64,000 bases of DNA, taken from positions 1,550,001-1,614,000 of the forward strand of contig CAVVLN010000001.1 in the NCBI GenBank assembly GCA_963749145.1, written 5' to 3'. A model generated the notes under the pieces. It did no database searches. It was not told the DNA's origin and saw nothing but the letters and a program-made list of their open reading frames with translations. A program made the position numbers and the translations under genes. Within the stretch, counting starts at the first letter, position 1. Each line of letters opens with the position of its first letter. This DNA comes from JASHPR01 sp963749145 (GTDB lineage: Bacteria > Actinomycetota > Actinomycetes > Streptosporangiales > Streptosporangiaceae). Positions 62,877-64,000 of this stretch are shown one piece after another.

Positions 62877-62890
62877 GTTATTAGAATAAC
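62877..62890. promoter_or_regulatory. TetR-type operator GTTATT-AG-AATAAC
   Basis: A perfect inverted repeat with 6-base arms, AT-rich, 6 bases before the TetR start codon. Position and symmetry fit an autoregulatory TetR operator. Confidence 0.6.
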
Positions 62891-62896
62891 GTCGCT

Positions 62897-63553
62897 ATGT
62901 CGACGCGACTGACCAGAACCGAGCAGACCGAGCGCAACCGCGCGCTGCTGCTGGCAGCGGCCCGCCGGGTGTTCCTGGAGCGCGGCTATCACGGCGCCAC
63001 GGTGGATCAGATCGCTGACGAGGCAGGATTCTCCACTGGCGTCGTCTACTCGCAGTTCGGCGGCAAGGCGGATCTGTTCCTGGCGTTGCTGGAGGCCAGG
63101 ATCGCCGAGCGCGCGGCCGGCAACGCGCGGGCCGTCGAGGCCCTGGTCGGCGATCAGGGAATCGGGCGGCTGCTCGAGCACGCCGCGGGCGTTGACCAGG
63201 CCGAGCCCGAGTGGGGCCTGCTGGTGATCGAGTTCCGCGTCCATGCTGCGCGTGACCCCAAGGTGGCCCGCCGGTACGCGGCCACCCATGAGCGCACGCT
63301 GGCTGGCATGGAGCGCGTCATCACCGGCCTGTACCAGCGCGCGGGCGAGCCGCCGCCGCTGCCGCCGGCCGAACTCGCGCGCCTGGTGATCGCGGTCGGC
63401 GCCGGTGCCAGGCTCGAGCAGGCGGCCGGGTCCGGCTCGTCCACCGTGACGCTGCTCGCGGGCCTGCTGGCGCGGCTGATCGCGGGACGGGCGAGTTCCG
63501 CTGAGCACGTACCCAAGGAAAGGCAGGAGCCGGATGACCGCGATCACCGATAG
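62897..63553 (+). CDS. TetR/AcrR-family regulator
   Basis: 218 residues. HTH at about 15-58 (FLERGYHGATVDQIADEAGF, STGVVYSQFGGKADLF), followed by a helical ligand domain. The tail is charged and overlaps the next gene by 20 bases, so the two are co-translated. Autoregulation is likely through the inverted repeat just upstream, and it probably controls the ligase-like gene. Confidence 0.86.
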   Translation: MSTRLTRTEQTERNRALLLAAARRVFLERGYHGATVDQIADEAGFSTGVVYSQFGGKADLFLALLEARIAERAAGNARAVEALVGDQGIGRLLEHAAGVDQAEPEWGLLVIEFRVHAARDPKVARRYAATHERTLAGMERVITGLYQRAGEPPPLPPAELARLVIAVGAGARLEQAAGSGSSTVTLLAGLLARLIAGRASSAEHVPKERQEPDDRDHR

Positions 63554-64000
63554 CAGGGCAGACGCCCTGCGCGCGCGCTTCGGGCAGGCGCTTGGCGACC
63601 GCCTGGAGCGGCATGCCGAACGGCTGAGCTGGGATGCCGGGCGGCTGGCCGAGCATCAGCGCCAGCAGCTGCAAGCGCTGCTCGCCACGGCGCTCAGCCG
63701 CTCCCCCTTCCACGCTCGCCGCCTGGCCGGGATCGACCCCGGGCGCTTCGAGCTCGGTCAGCTGGCCGAGCTGCCGGTGATGACCAAAGAACAGATGATG
63801 GCGGGCTTCGACGAGCTGGTCACCGACCGGCGCCTGACCCGCGAGCGCGCCGAGCAGCAGCTGGCGGCCTGCGCGGACGATCCCGGCCTGCTCGACGACC
63901 AGTACGTCTGCCTGGCCTCGGGAGGCAGCTCGGGGCTGCGCGGCCTTTTCGTTCAGACCGTCGGGGAGTACGCCGAGTTCGCCGCATCCGTGCTCAGGCG
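63534..64000 (+). CDS. Phenylacetate-CoA ligase-like AMP-binding protein (5' part)
   Basis: ATG at 63534 with GGAG upstream; 155 codons before the window ends. RHAERLSWDAGRLAEHQRQQ and SRSPFHARRLAGID match the N-terminus of PaaK-like proteins. ELPVMTKEQMMAGFDELVTD and the phosphate-binding ASGGSSGLRGLF follow in the right order. Would activate an aryl or acyl acid with ATP and CoA. The catalytic C-terminal domain is outside the window. Confidence 0.75.
   Translation, partial: MTAITDSRADALRARFGQALGDRLERHAERLSWDAGRLAEHQRQQLQALLATALSRSPFHARRLAGIDPGRFELGQLAELPVMTKEQMMAGFDELVTDRRLTRERAEQQLAACADDPGLLDDQYVCLASGGSSGLRGLFVQTVGEYAEFAASVLR

Overview
The window is about 64 kb of very GC-rich DNA with dense coding. 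It carries GTG starts, 4-base ATGA/GTGA overlaps, an F420-type LLM oxidoreductase, DnaE2, DUF222-HNH, MptB-like GT-C enzymes and many one-component regulators. Together these point to a soil actinomycete (Actinomycetota), plausibly near Streptosporangiales. That placement is inference; the sequence contains no rRNA or tRNA to test it.

Layout. 0-6.4 kb holds carbohydrate and amino-acid catabolism: an FGGY kinase facing a GntR regulator plus a D-threonine-aldolase-like gene, then a sugar-acid dehydratase coupled to a frameshifted DapA-family aldolase. 6.4-9.6 kb has remnants of a gntR gene and of a FAD amine oxidase beside an intact Lrp-aminotransferase pair. 9.8-14.5 kb has proS, citryl-CoA lyase plus class III CoA-transferase, and two small genes. 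14.5-21 kb has a perhydrolase, membrane proteins, a delta-60 repeat protein and a permease. 21-29 kb has a class II aldolase/aminotransferase/permease operon under a TetR protein, two tandem GT-C mannosyltransferases, and an NifS-like/cupin operon ending in a cyclase stub. 29-40 kb has an LLM enzyme, a secreted GH9, an in-frame G6PDH-6PGDH fusion, a collapsed tetR/drrB locus, dapD, leuS and a GlcD-like oxidase. 41-43 kb has an amidohydrolase/DUF59 pair and an IclR regulator. 43-51 kb is a decaying exopolysaccharide locus: a GH16 lipoprotein, two cellulose-synthase-like GT2 genes, and an ArnT-like glycosyltransferase split by a degenerate IS3 element. 51-57 kb has DUF427, dnaE2 and a broken DUF222-HNH gene. 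57-64 kb has a small kinase, a VOC protein, a large AfsR/LuxR-type regulator, an SDR, a TetR regulator and the start of a phenylacetate-CoA-ligase-like gene.

Two themes stand out. First, short tandem repeats (9-33 bp) sit at gene ends or in linkers throughout. One of them, a 12-bp repeat with one 8-bp unit, is exactly where zwf enters the gnd reading frame, so repeat slippage could switch between a fused enzyme and two separate ones. Second, gene decay is frequent, by internal deletion (gntR, FAD oxidase, tetR/drrB, cyclase), IS insertion and frameshift. Single-base frameshifts in GC-rich runs could also be sequencing errors; the deletions and the IS insertion could not.
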